From an uncultured Planctomycetaceae bacterium (GTDB lineage: Bacteria; Planctomycetota; Planctomycetia; Pirellulales; UBA1268): a DNA stretch of 5,044 nt. Made by a program: the position numbers and the translations under genes. The stretch spans positions 1 to 5,044 of the forward strand of contig CALAZQ010000523.1 of assembly GCA_937926325.1 (NCBI GenBank). Direction: 5' to 3'. This document shows positions 1-4,917 of this stretch, piece by piece. Every line of letters starts with the position of its first letter. Position 1 is the stretch's first letter. The notes beneath the pieces are model-generated. The model made no database searches. It had not been told where the DNA came from and saw nothing but the letters and a program-made list of their open reading frames with translations.

Positions 1-639
1 GTTGAACAGCGCCCCGGCCGTCTCGAGGGTCGGCTCGGCCACCAGCGAAATCAGATTGTCGATTCCGAGGTCTCGGTGGATCGCCTGGTTGAAACGGCGG
101 ACGCCCTCGGCGGCGATCAGCCGGCCGCTGGGGTGCGGATTGACCACCACGGTGTTGCCCGAGGCGATCATGTTGATGGCGTTGCAGGCGATGGTCGGCA
201 GCGAGTGGGTGACTGGCGTGATGGCCCCAATCACGCCGAACGGGGCATGCTCGATCACGGCCAGCCCGTGGTCGCCACTGAAGACTTCGCTCGACATGAA
301 CTCAACTCCGGGCACCCGATCGCCGAGCACCTTGAGCTTTTCGATCTTGTGGTCGAGTCGGCCGATGCCGGTCTCTTCATATTCCAGCTGCCCGAGCTCT
401 TCTGCGTCCTCGATGGCGATCCGGCGGATGTGGGCGATGGCCCGCTTGCGACCCTCCATGCCAAGCTGCTCGAGCTGTTCAAAGGCCTCGCTGGCGGCGG
501 CCACTGCCTCATCGACCGTGGCAAAGATGCCGTGGCGACCGGCGCGGCTGGGGCCGGCAACGGGGCCGCCAGCGGCCCGCAACTGGGCGATCACCTGGCG
601 GACGATGGAGTTGATGTCGGGGTTGGCTGGCTGGCTCAT
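1..639 (-). CDS. CoA-acylating aldehyde dehydrogenase (EutE/PduP-like), N-terminal part, BMC cargo
   Basis: Only the first 213 codons are present; the frame stays open to the window edge. The family oxidises an aldehyde to acyl-CoA with NAD+ and CoA inside bacterial microcompartments. Residues 7-20 (PDINSIVRQVIAQL) form a short amphipathic helix followed by a Gly/Pro/Ala-rich linker (about 22-36), the layout of an encapsulation peptide. The enzyme fold follows with an ATVDEAVAAA segment (40-49), ETGIGR (89-94) and the highly typical stretch EHAPFGVIGAITPVTH (130-145), then MIASGNTVVVNPHPSG (157-172), which belongs to the cofactor-binding half. The catalytic cysteine of the family lies further on and cannot be seen. 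The ATG at 639-637 is the only sensible start, since an in-frame TAA occurs at 654-652. No clear Shine-Dalgarno sequence precedes it. It is 49 bp downstream of the vertex-protein gene. The exact aldehyde substrate (lactaldehyde in the known planctomycete system) is inferred from context only. Confidence 0.93.
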   Translation of the reverse strand, partial: MSQPANPDINSIVRQVIAQLRAAGGPVAGPSRAGRHGIFATVDEAVAAASEAFEQLEQLGMEGRKRAIAHIRRIAIEDAEELGQLEYEETGIGRLDHKIEKLKVLGDRVPGVEFMSSEVFSGDHGLAVIEHAPFGVIGAITPVTHSLPTIACNAINMIASGNTVVVNPHPSGRLIAAEGVRRFNQAIHRDLGIDNLISLVAEPTLETAGALFN

Positions 640-688
640 GCTGAATCTGTCTTAAGGGAAAGGGAGTGGATGGAAAGGCTGCTGCGGT

Positions 689-1018
689 TCAGCTTGTGGC
701 GGCGTCAGCCGCTTCACGGGAAAAGACCTCGCGGCCCTCGACGCGGACGGCATCAACCAGGCCGATGATGACTGCATCGATCGGTAGCGACTTGGTTTCG
801 GGCGTCATGCGGGCGCTTGAGCCCTGGGTGATCAGCACAAACTGGCCCTCACCGGCCCCGAGGCAGTCGACTGCCACAAACGTCCGGCCCGTCGGCACCA
901 GTCGCTCGCGGTTTTCGGCGTCGATCCGGTAGGGCTCGACAATCAGCAGTTTGTGGCCGGTCATCGTGGCCGTCTTCTGGGTGGCGACAACCGAGCCGGT
1001 GACAAGGGCGACGAACAT
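689..1018 (-). CDS. EutN/CcmL-family BMC vertex protein (BMC-P pentamer)
   Basis: A 109-residue protein of the EutN/CcmL family (Pfam 03319), whose pentamers cap the vertices of the icosahedral microcompartment shell. The start MFVALVTGSVVATQK (1-15), then TGHKLLIVEP (20-29), the pore-side loop DCLGAGEGQFVLITQGSSAR (51-70) and the closing IDAVIIGLVD (80-89) are hallmark segments, and the length is normal for the family. The open frame extends upstream to 1126, but that extension lies inside the acetate kinase coding region and has no family similarity. The ATG at 1018 starts exactly at the conserved first beta strand and has a GAG about 8 nt upstream, so I chose it. It sits 31 bp after the kinase stop and 49 bp before the dehydrogenase. 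PVM-type loci usually carry several BMC-P paralogues; only this one is in the window, and others may lie beyond position 1. Confidence 0.95.
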   Translation of the reverse strand: MFVALVTGSVVATQKTATMTGHKLLIVEPYRIDAENRERLVPTGRTFVAVDCLGAGEGQFVLITQGSSARMTPETKSLPIDAVIIGLVDAVRVEGREVFSREAADAATS

Positions 1019-1049
1019 GAGTTGATCTCGTGAGGGAAAGTGTGTGCCG

Positions 1050-2270
1050 TCAGTTGGCCGCCAGCAGGTCACGGGTCTGGCGGGCAACAATGATTTCTTC
1101 GTTGGTGGGGATGACCCAGATGGCAACCTTTGAGCGGGCCGCCTCGATCCGTCGTTCGCCGCTGCCGGCCGCCGCGTTGGCAGCCGGATCGATCTCGATG
1201 CCCAGCTCGGTGAGGCCGGCCACGACCGCCGCCCGGGTCAGGGGCGAGTTTTCACCGATGCCCCCGGCGAACGCGATGGCATCGAGGCCACCGAGCTCGA
1301 CGATGCCGCCCCCGAGCCAGTGCCGAATGGCGGCGACGTAGACATCGATGGCCACGCGGGCCGGCTCACTGCCGTTGGCCGCCGCCGCTTCCAGGTCTCG
1401 CATGTCGCCCGAGGTGCCCGACATGCCAGCCAGGCCGGCACGGGTCGAAAGCTCGACCAACAGTTCCTCGAACGGCCGTCCGGTTGCCTTGGCAACGTGC
1501 AGCACCGCATAGGGGTCAAGGTCGCCGGCCCGGTTGTTCTGGGGCAGGCCCGACTGCGGACTCATCCCCATCGAGGTGCCGACGCTCTGGCCGTCGCGGG
1601 TCCAGCAGACGCTGCTCGATCCGCCCAGGTGGCACTGCACCACCCGCAGCGGCCGCCGCTCCATCAGGGCCGTCATCCGTTCGGCGACGAACCGATGGCT
1701 CGCCCCGTGGAAGCCCCAGCGTTTCACGAGATACTTCTCCAGCCACTCCGTCGGCACGGCATAACGCCCGTTCCGATCGGGAATGGTGGCATGGAAGCCC
1801 GTCTCAAAGGCAGCCACCAGTGGCACGTCGGGCAGCTGCTCGGCCAGCTGCCGCATCGCCTTGACGTAAGGCGGATTGTGCGCCGGGGCGACCTCCGCCA
1901 TTTCGTCCATGGCGGCAAGCACCTCGTCGTCCACCCGCACCACGCCACTGGCCCGACCCCCGTGCACCGCCTTGAAGCCGACGGCTGCGACGTCGGCAAT
2001 CGATTCCAGTGGTCCGCCGTCGGCGGTCAACTGATCGATTGCCGCTTGCAGCGCGACGGCGTGGTCGGGCACCGGCAGGGTCGTTTCGATCACTGTCGGC
2101 TCGCCTGCGGCACTGACGGTGGCGTAGACCCGGCTCTCGGCCGCCCCGATCCGCTCGACGCCGCCCCGGGCCAGTTCACGTTCCTCCCCCTCGCCCCCCG
2201 CCGTGGCGGGAAGTTCAAAGAGACGGTACTTGAAGCTGGTGGAGCCGAGGTTGGCGATGAGCACTTTCAC
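1050..2270 (-). CDS. ackA: Acetate/propionate-type kinase of the BMC operon, diverged active site
   Basis: A 406-residue member of the acetate kinase family (ASKHA fold), which converts acyl phosphate plus ADP to carboxylate plus ATP. Family motifs occur in order: NLGSTSFK (7-14), KAVHGG (100-105), APAHNPP (129-135), AFETGFHATIP (154-164), WGFHGASH (185-192), CHLGGSSS (213-220), TSMGMSP (232-238), NRAGDLDP (246-253), AFAGGIGENS (333-342) and PTNEE (388-392). Against Methanosarcina thermophila AckA, Asn7, Ser10, Ser12, His131, His188, Arg247 and Glu391/392 are kept. The equivalents of Arg91, Leu122, Asp148 and Asn211 are Lys100, Ala130, Glu156 and Gly217. I chose the GTG at 2270 because AGGAG lies 8 nt upstream and the usual beta strand MKVLIANLG follows. 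An ATG at 2300 in frame would add ten unconserved residues and would lie upstream of that ribosome site. There is no N-terminal targeting helix, so it may act outside the shell or be recruited otherwise. Acetate versus propionate preference cannot be told from sequence. Confidence 0.93.
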   Translation of the reverse strand: MKVLIANLGSTSFKYRLFELPATAGGEGEERELARGGVERIGAAESRVYATVSAAGEPTVIETTLPVPDHAVALQAAIDQLTADGGPLESIADVAAVGFKAVHGGRASGVVRVDDEVLAAMDEMAEVAPAHNPPYVKAMRQLAEQLPDVPLVAAFETGFHATIPDRNGRYAVPTEWLEKYLVKRWGFHGASHRFVAERMTALMERRPLRVVQCHLGGSSSVCWTRDGQSVGTSMGMSPQSGLPQNNRAGDLDPYAVLHVAKATGRPFEELLVELSTRAGLAGMSGTSGDMRDLEAAAANGSEPARVAIDVYVAAIRHWLGGGIVELGGLDAIAFAGGIGENSPLTRAAVVAGLTELGIEIDPAANAAAGSGERRIEAARSKVAIWVIPTNEEIIVARQTRDLLAAN

Positions 2271-2278
2271 GGCGTGTT

Positions 2279-2283
2279 CTCCT
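2279..2283 (-). promoter_or_regulatory. Ribosome binding site that sets the ackA start at GTG 2270
   Basis: The minus strand reads AGGAG here, 8 nt before GTG 2270. It lies downstream of the in-frame ATG at 2300, which therefore cannot use it. This decides for the shorter protein. Confidence 0.8.
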
Positions 2284-2307
2284 GGTGCCTGGGGGTGCAT
2301 CCGTGCG

Positions 2308-2332
2308 GCTGAGTCGACAGATGCCGCTCAGC
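2308..2332 (-). other. Inverted repeat spanning the stop codon of the second BMC-H gene
   Basis: GCTGAG (2308-2313) and CTCAGC (2327-2332) are perfect 6-bp complements around a 13-nt loop. In the transcript the upstream arm contains the UGA stop codon. A competing pairing, GCGGC (2305-2309) with GCCGC (2323-2327), is also possible. The run of T on the minus strand comes before the hairpin, so it is not an intrinsic terminator. It could slow decay or affect ribosomes at the gene end; this is inferred, and chance is possible. Confidence 0.35.
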
Positions 2333-2597
2333 TAAAAAACGCCGCAGTCAGGCTTTCAGCCGGCCGCGGGATGACGTGGCTGCCGACCAGTTCGCCGATC
2401 TGCTGCGCCGCGGTGGCACCAGCTTCGACGGCTGCCCGGACACTGCCGACATCGCCCTGGACGACGGTCGTGACGAACGCGCCGCCGATGTCGACCCGCT
2501 TGAGGATGGTGACGTTGGCCGCCTTGGCCATCGCGTCGGTCGCCTCAACGAGGCCGACCAGACCCTTGGTTTCAATCAAACCGATTGCCGTATTCAT
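2328..2597 (-). CDS. BMC-H hexameric shell protein, second copy
   Basis: An 89-residue single-BMC-domain protein (Pfam 00936), the building block of the flat hexagonal shell facets. Visible family features are MNTAIGLIETKGLVGLVEATDAM split over strand one and helix one (1-23), KAANVTIL (25-32), the pore loop DIGGAF (36-41), QGDVGSVRAAVEAG (47-60) and the final HVIPRPAESL (74-83). The length is normal for a minimal BMC-H. The open frame reaches back to 2666, but the ATG at 2597 matches the family start and has AGGA 7 nt upstream (2605-2608). It is clearly homologous to the BMC-H gene just upstream, which suggests an old tandem duplication, but the pore loop differs (IGGA here, VGSG there). The tail ends in AAFFS, unlike the longer tail of its neighbour. 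It lies 76 bp after that gene and 57 bp before the kinase. Confidence 0.96.
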   Translation of the reverse strand: MNTAIGLIETKGLVGLVEATDAMAKAANVTILKRVDIGGAFVTTVVQGDVGSVRAAVEAGATAAQQIGELVGSHVIPRPAESLTAAFFS

Positions 2598-2641
2598 GGA
2601 TGGTTCCTGAGAAAGAATGCTGTGGAAAAAAGGAGTGTGAG

Positions 2642-2660
2642 CCGCCGCACCACACGGCGG
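2642..2660 (-). other. Stem-loop between the two BMC-H genes
   Basis: CCGCCG (2642-2647) and CGGCGG (2655-2660) form a perfect, fully G/C 6-bp stem with a 7-nt loop, 14 nt after the stop codon of the upstream BMC-H gene. On the minus strand a run of six T (2631-2626) follows only after a 10-nt gap, so a classical intrinsic terminator is unlikely. A partial attenuator or an mRNA processing/stability element that sets the ratio of the two shell proteins would fit. That role is inferred. Confidence 0.4.
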
Positions 2661-2673
2661 AAACAAAGATGGC

Positions 2674-2973
2674 TCAGCCGGCGGCCTGCGGAGCCTTGGT
2701 CTTCAGAATGCAGCCGAGGTCTTCGTGCGGCCGGGCAATCACCTGGACACTGACCACCTCGCCGATCCGGCCAGCGGCCGTTGCGCCAGCATCAGTAGCA
2801 GCTTTCACTGCTGCAACGTCACCGCTGACGAATGCCGTCACCAGCCCGCTGCCAACCTTGTCCCAGCCGAGGAAGGAGACGTTCGCCGCCTTCATCATCG
2901 CATCAACCGCCTCGACCAGGGTCACGAAACCCTTGGTTTCGATCATGCCGAGGGCTTCGATGTTCTTCGCCAT
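2674..2973 (-). CDS. BMC-H hexameric shell protein, first copy
   Basis: A 99-residue BMC-domain shell protein (Pfam 00936). The start is [16 protein letters not shown] (1-16), followed by [17 protein letters not shown] (20-36), the pore loop KVGSGLVT (39-46), [14 protein letters not shown] (50-63) and [12 protein letters not shown] (77-87). This is the canonical, PduA/PduJ-like layout with a Gly-Ser-Gly pore. A tail of about 12 residues (88-99), with Cys88 and two lysines, extends beyond the minimal domain. The ATG at 2973 has GGAG 6 nt upstream (2980-2983), the clearest ribosome site among the shell genes, which fits a highly made protein. It is the first shell gene after pduL, from which it is separated by 121 bp with three stem-loops. 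With the second BMC-H it probably makes mixed facets; pore size and selectivity cannot be read from sequence alone. Confidence 0.96.
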   Translation of the reverse strand: MAKNIEALGMIETKGFVTLVEAVDAMMKAANVSFLGWDKVGSGLVTAFVSGDVAAVKAATDAGATAAGRIGEVVSVQVIARPHEDLGCILKTKAPQAAG

Positions 2974-3006
2974 CTTCTGCTCCGTGTCATTTCAAACGCA
3001 CTGTCG

Positions 3007-3022
3007 CCGGAGTCGCCTCCGG
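3007..3022 (-). other. Stem-loop A in the pduL/BMC-H gap, GNRA loop
   Basis: CCGGAG and CTCCGG are perfect 6-bp complements. In the minus-strand transcript the loop reads GCGA, a GNRA tetraloop. It is the hairpin nearest to the shell gene, ending 33 nt before its ATG. There is no T-run after it, so it is not a terminator. Confidence 0.5.
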
Positions 3023-3031
3023 TTTGACCGC

Positions 3032-3047
3032 GCCGGCACATGCCGGC
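3032..3047 (-). other. Stem-loop B in the pduL/BMC-H gap
   Basis: GCCGGC occurs twice with four bases between. As each arm is itself a palindrome, the two arms pair to give a 6-bp G/C stem with the loop AUGU in the transcript. It lies between stem-loops A and C. Confidence 0.45.
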
Positions 3048-3068
3048 CACAACGGTCGTCGATTGTCG

Positions 3069-3082
3069 GTTCATCCCTGAAC
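3069..3082 (-). other. Stem-loop C in the pduL/BMC-H gap, GNRA-type loop
   Basis: In transcript sense it reads GUUCA-GGGA-UGAAC, a 5-bp stem closed by a G-N-R-A type loop. It begins 12 nt after the pduL stop codon (TAA at 3097-3095). The stem is weaker than A and B. Confidence 0.4.
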
Positions 3083-3094
3083 GGGGTGTGAGGG

Positions 3095-3781
3095 TTATTG
3101 CCGGATCAACTCCACGCTGGTGGCATGGTCGAGGTCGGCGGCGTTGCCCTCGTCGGTGTCGATGTGGACCTCGAGTTTGCTGGCGGCGTCGGCCCGCACC
3201 AGCAGGTCGCGGAAGACCGTGCTGCAGGGGCCGGCAATCGCCAGGCTCATCCGGTCGCCATTTTTCACACCGAAGTGATCGGCATCGGCATGGCTCATGT
3301 GGACATGCCGCTCGGCGCGGATCACACCCTCCTGCAGTTCGATCGCCCCGGCCGGGCCGACCAGCACGCAGCCGGGGGTGCCGGCAATCTTGCCGCTGGC
3401 TCGCACGGGCAGGTCGATGCCGAGCGAAATGCCGTCGGTGAAGGCGAGTTCAACCTGCGAGGCGGGCCGGGTCGGCCCGAGCACGCGAACCGTCGGCAGC
3501 ATCCGCCGCTTTGGCCCGATGATCATCACGGTCTCTTCGGCGGCGTAGAAGCCGTCCTGGTAGAGATCCTTCTGCGGCGTGAGGGTGCGGCCGGGGCCAA
3601 ACAGTTTTTCGACGTGCTCGTCAGTGAGGTGGCAGTGCCGAGCCGAGATGCTCACCACCAGTTTTGGAGCGAGGCTCTGTCGTTCGCGGCCGGCCTGACT
3701 GGGAATGCCGGCCTGATTGGCGAGAACGATCTCGCGGACGATCCGTTCGACGTCGCGGCGGCTGAGTGTGCTGGAAACCAT
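3095..3781 (-). CDS. pduL: PduL-type phosphotransacylase, BMC cargo
   Basis: A 228-residue PduL family enzyme (two Pfam 06130 PTAC domains), unrelated in fold to Pta. It swaps CoA for phosphate on acyl-CoA, recycling CoA inside the compartment and giving acyl phosphate for the kinase. The family's metal-binding histidines are visible: H49 and H51 in SARHCHLT, H159 and H161 in RHVHMSH, and H206 in EVHIDTDEGNAA. The segments LTPQKDLYQDGFYAAEETV (67-85) and LGPTRPASQVE (101-111), with the conserved arginine, are typical. Residues 6-23, with RDVERIVREIVL, form an amphipathic helix followed by a polar linker (24-39), which looks like an encapsulation peptide. I chose ATG 3781; the frame reaches a TTG at 3844, but that extension overlaps the regulator gene and is Pro/Arg-rich without similarity. 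No good Shine-Dalgarno sequence is seen. It is 34 bp after the regulator, so the two are probably co-transcribed. Confidence 0.96.
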   Translation of the reverse strand: MVSSTLSRRDVERIVREIVLANQAGIPSQAGRERQSLAPKLVVSISARHCHLTDEHVEKLFGPGRTLTPQKDLYQDGFYAAEETVMIIGPKRRMLPTVRVLGPTRPASQVELAFTDGISLGIDLPVRASGKIAGTPGCVLVGPAGAIELQEGVIRAERHVHMSHADADHFGVKNGDRMSLAIAGPCSTVFRDLLVRADAASKLEVHIDTDEGNAADLDHATSVELIRQ

Positions 3782-3815
3782 TGGAGATGAATCGGGTTTG
3801 GGGTGGAAGGTTTTG

Positions 3816-4622
3816 CTAGGTGCCGGGAGTCTGCGGGGCGGCAACGTCGTCTGATTCTGCTGGCAGATCGGCGATGATCAGCCGTGGGCCTGCTGCCGAG
3901 ATGGTTTCTCGCCACTCAGGCGATAAGCCGCTGTCGGAGACGAAGACATCGACCGCCTCCAGCCCGGAGACGAGCGTGAGGCTCTTCCTGCCGAACTTGG
4001 AGCTGTCGGCGACGACGATCACCTTGCCTCCGGCTTTCAGCATGGCCTGTTCGGTTTCGGCCAGCAGCAGTTGGGCATTGAATAGCCCTTGTTCGGAGAT
4101 GCCGGCCGCCGAGAGCACCGTGGTGGTGACGTGCAGCCGACTGAGTAATTCGTTGGTGTAGGGCCCGAGGCAGACCCCGGTGCGGGGCGAGACGAAGCCG
4201 CCGAGCAGGATCAGGTCGGTGCGGGACTCGGAGGCGAACAGATTGGCAACTGGCAGGCTGTTGGTCACGACCTGCAGCGTGCGGCCAGTCAGCAGCCGGG
4301 CCACTTCGTAGGTGGTGGTGCCACCGTCGAGCAGGACGGTCTGCTCGTCGTCGATGATTTCGGCGGCGGCGGCGGCGATCGCCCGCTTGGCTTCCCAGTT
4401 GGCCGGTTGTTTCTCGTCAAATTCGGCGATTCGGGGCAGTCCGCCGGCATAGAGGACCCCGCCGTGGGTGCGACGGGCGGTGCCCTGTTCTTCCAGGGCG
4501 TCCAGGTCCCGGCGGACGGTCGATTCCGAAACGCCGAGTTCCCGCACCAATTCGTCCAGCGCAGCAAATCCGCGAAGGCGGATGATGTCGATCAGGCGAC
4601 TGCGGCGTTCTCTTCCGGACAC
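3816..4622 (-). CDS. DeoR-family transcriptional regulator, likely controller of the BMC operon
   Basis: A 268-residue DeoR-type regulator. The N-terminal winged helix-turn-helix spans about residues 4-57, with the recognition region VSESTVRRDLDALEEQGTAR (31-50) and the closing RTHGG (51-55). The sensor domain (about 75-252) shows the family's sugar-phosphate-binding marks: DGGTTTYEVA (99-108), VTNS (119-122), LLGG (139-142), AAGISEQGLFN (172-182) and DSSKFG (206-211). The C-terminal 15 residues are unconserved and polar. The start is a GTG at 4622, with AGGAG 7 nt upstream and the usual (M)xxRERR start right after. DeoR proteins are mostly repressors released by a phosphorylated sugar intermediate. 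As first gene of the operon it would control itself and the compartment genes, with a phosphorylated deoxysugar intermediate as a possible inducer. That ligand is inferred, not visible. Confidence 0.95.
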   Translation of the reverse strand: MSGRERRSRLIDIIRLRGFAALDELVRELGVSESTVRRDLDALEEQGTARRTHGGVLYAGGLPRIAEFDEKQPANWEAKRAIAAAAAEIIDDEQTVLLDGGTTTYEVARLLTGRTLQVVTNSLPVANLFASESRTDLILLGGFVSPRTGVCLGPYTNELLSRLHVTTTVLSAAGISEQGLFNAQLLLAETEQAMLKAGGKVIVVADSSKFGRKSLTLVSGLEAVDVFVSDSGLSPEWRETISAAGPRLIIADLPAESDDVAAPQTPGT

Positions 4623-4629
4623 GGTGACT

Positions 4630-4634
4630 CTCCT
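4630..4634 (-). promoter_or_regulatory. Ribosome binding site that sets the GTG start of the DeoR gene
   Basis: The minus strand reads AGGAG, 7 nt before GTG 4622. No ATG or other plausible start lies at a comparable distance, so this supports the GTG. Confidence 0.8.
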
Positions 4635-4644
4635 GGGTGTGTCG

Positions 4645-4672
4645 AGTATGAGTCAGTGGCGGCAGAATGCAA
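4645..4672 (-). promoter_or_regulatory. Candidate sigma-70-like promoter of the BMC operon
   Basis: On the minus strand TTGCAT (4672-4667) and CATACT (4650-4645) are separated by 16 bp. The second box matches 4 of 6 bases of TATAAT, the first only TTG of TTGACA. Transcription would begin near 4638, just ahead of the AGGAG, giving a short leader of about 16 nt. The location is sensible, but the boxes are weak and planctomycete promoters are often poorly conserved. Confidence 0.3.
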
Positions 4673-4686
4673 GCACGAAATTTGCA
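4668..4686. promoter_or_regulatory. Possible operator: inverted repeat over the promoter candidate
   Basis: TGCAA (4668-4672) and TTGCA (4682-4686) form an inverted repeat with a 9-bp spacer. The right arm lies in the 8-bp palindrome TTTGCAAA (4681-4688) and the left arm overlaps the putative -35 box. The segment from 4668 to 4680 recurs with two changes at 4821-4833. Binding by the DeoR protein is a guess from position. Confidence 0.25.
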
Positions 4687-4917
4687 AAAGAGCGACGGGA
4701 TTCTTTCTTTTTTGTGGCCTTTACGGGTTCTAGCGACTGTCTTATTGCGTGTTTTCTGCTTGTTTGAACCCTTGGGTGACGGTCAGGAGATCTGCGGGGT
4801 GCCTGCGGCGACCGCTTCATTGCAAGCGTGAAAGAAAACGATCACTGCTGTGAGTCTGGCAACCATCCGAGCCTGATCAGAGCGGTTTGGCGGTCAGTTG
4901 GCCGTTGGTATCGTGCA

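Larger units (their letters stand above)
4623..4917. other. Divergent intergenic region
   Basis: These 295 bp separate the minus-strand operon from the plus-strand gene. Composition shifts: 4670-4770 is clearly richer in A/T than the genes, including TTCTTTCTTTTTT at 4701-4713. No convincing ORF, tRNA or terminator is seen on either strand. It holds the weak operon promoter and operator candidates and two imperfect direct repeats (4668-4680 and 4821-4833). The second repeat is followed by AGAAAACG, so its complement reads CGTTTTCTTTCACGC (4840-4826). TTTC-rich direct repeats are common in operators of DeoR-family proteins. Confidence 0.6.

Noticed and set aside
2..768. Long plus-strand open frames opposite the aldehyde dehydrogenase
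   Set aside because: The minus strand here encodes a clear EutE/PduP-like protein with family motifs throughout. The plus-strand frames are Ser/Arg- or Gly/Asp-rich without any recognisable motif and arise from high GC content.
2271..2300. ATG at 2300 as start of the acetate kinase
   Set aside because: The AGGAG at 2279-2283 lies downstream of it, the extra ten residues are not conserved, and family members begin at the MKVLIANLG strand.
1320..2312. A 330-codon plus-strand open frame antisense to the kinase
   Set aside because: It is His/Gly/Arg-rich and low in similarity to any family I know, and it mirrors the strong G/C third-position bias of ackA. Acetate kinase motifs cover the whole opposite strand.
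2626..2660. Intrinsic terminator after the first BMC-H gene
   Set aside because: The T-run starts 10 nt away from the hairpin and is interrupted by C/A-rich sequence. Termination here would also split an operon whose parts belong together.
2598..2666. Extension of the second BMC-H upstream to 2666
   Set aside because: The added residues cover the intergenic hairpin and are unrelated to BMC proteins. The ATG at 2597 has a ribosome site and the conserved start.
3782..3844. N-terminal extension of PduL from the TTG at 3844
   Set aside because: It would overlap the DeoR gene, uses a rare start codon, and adds a Pro/Arg-rich stretch ahead of what looks like the natural targeting helix.
4725..4771. 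GGGTTC/GAACCC inverted repeat in the divergent region
   Set aside because: Two 6-bp arms 35 bp apart are expected by chance several times in a 300-bp region, and nothing else supports an operator or hairpin.
4640..4917. Small RNA, tRNA or CRISPR in the divergent region
   Set aside because: No cloverleaf, repeat-spacer pattern or strong terminator is seen. The T-rich stretch at 4701-4713 has no hairpin beside it.
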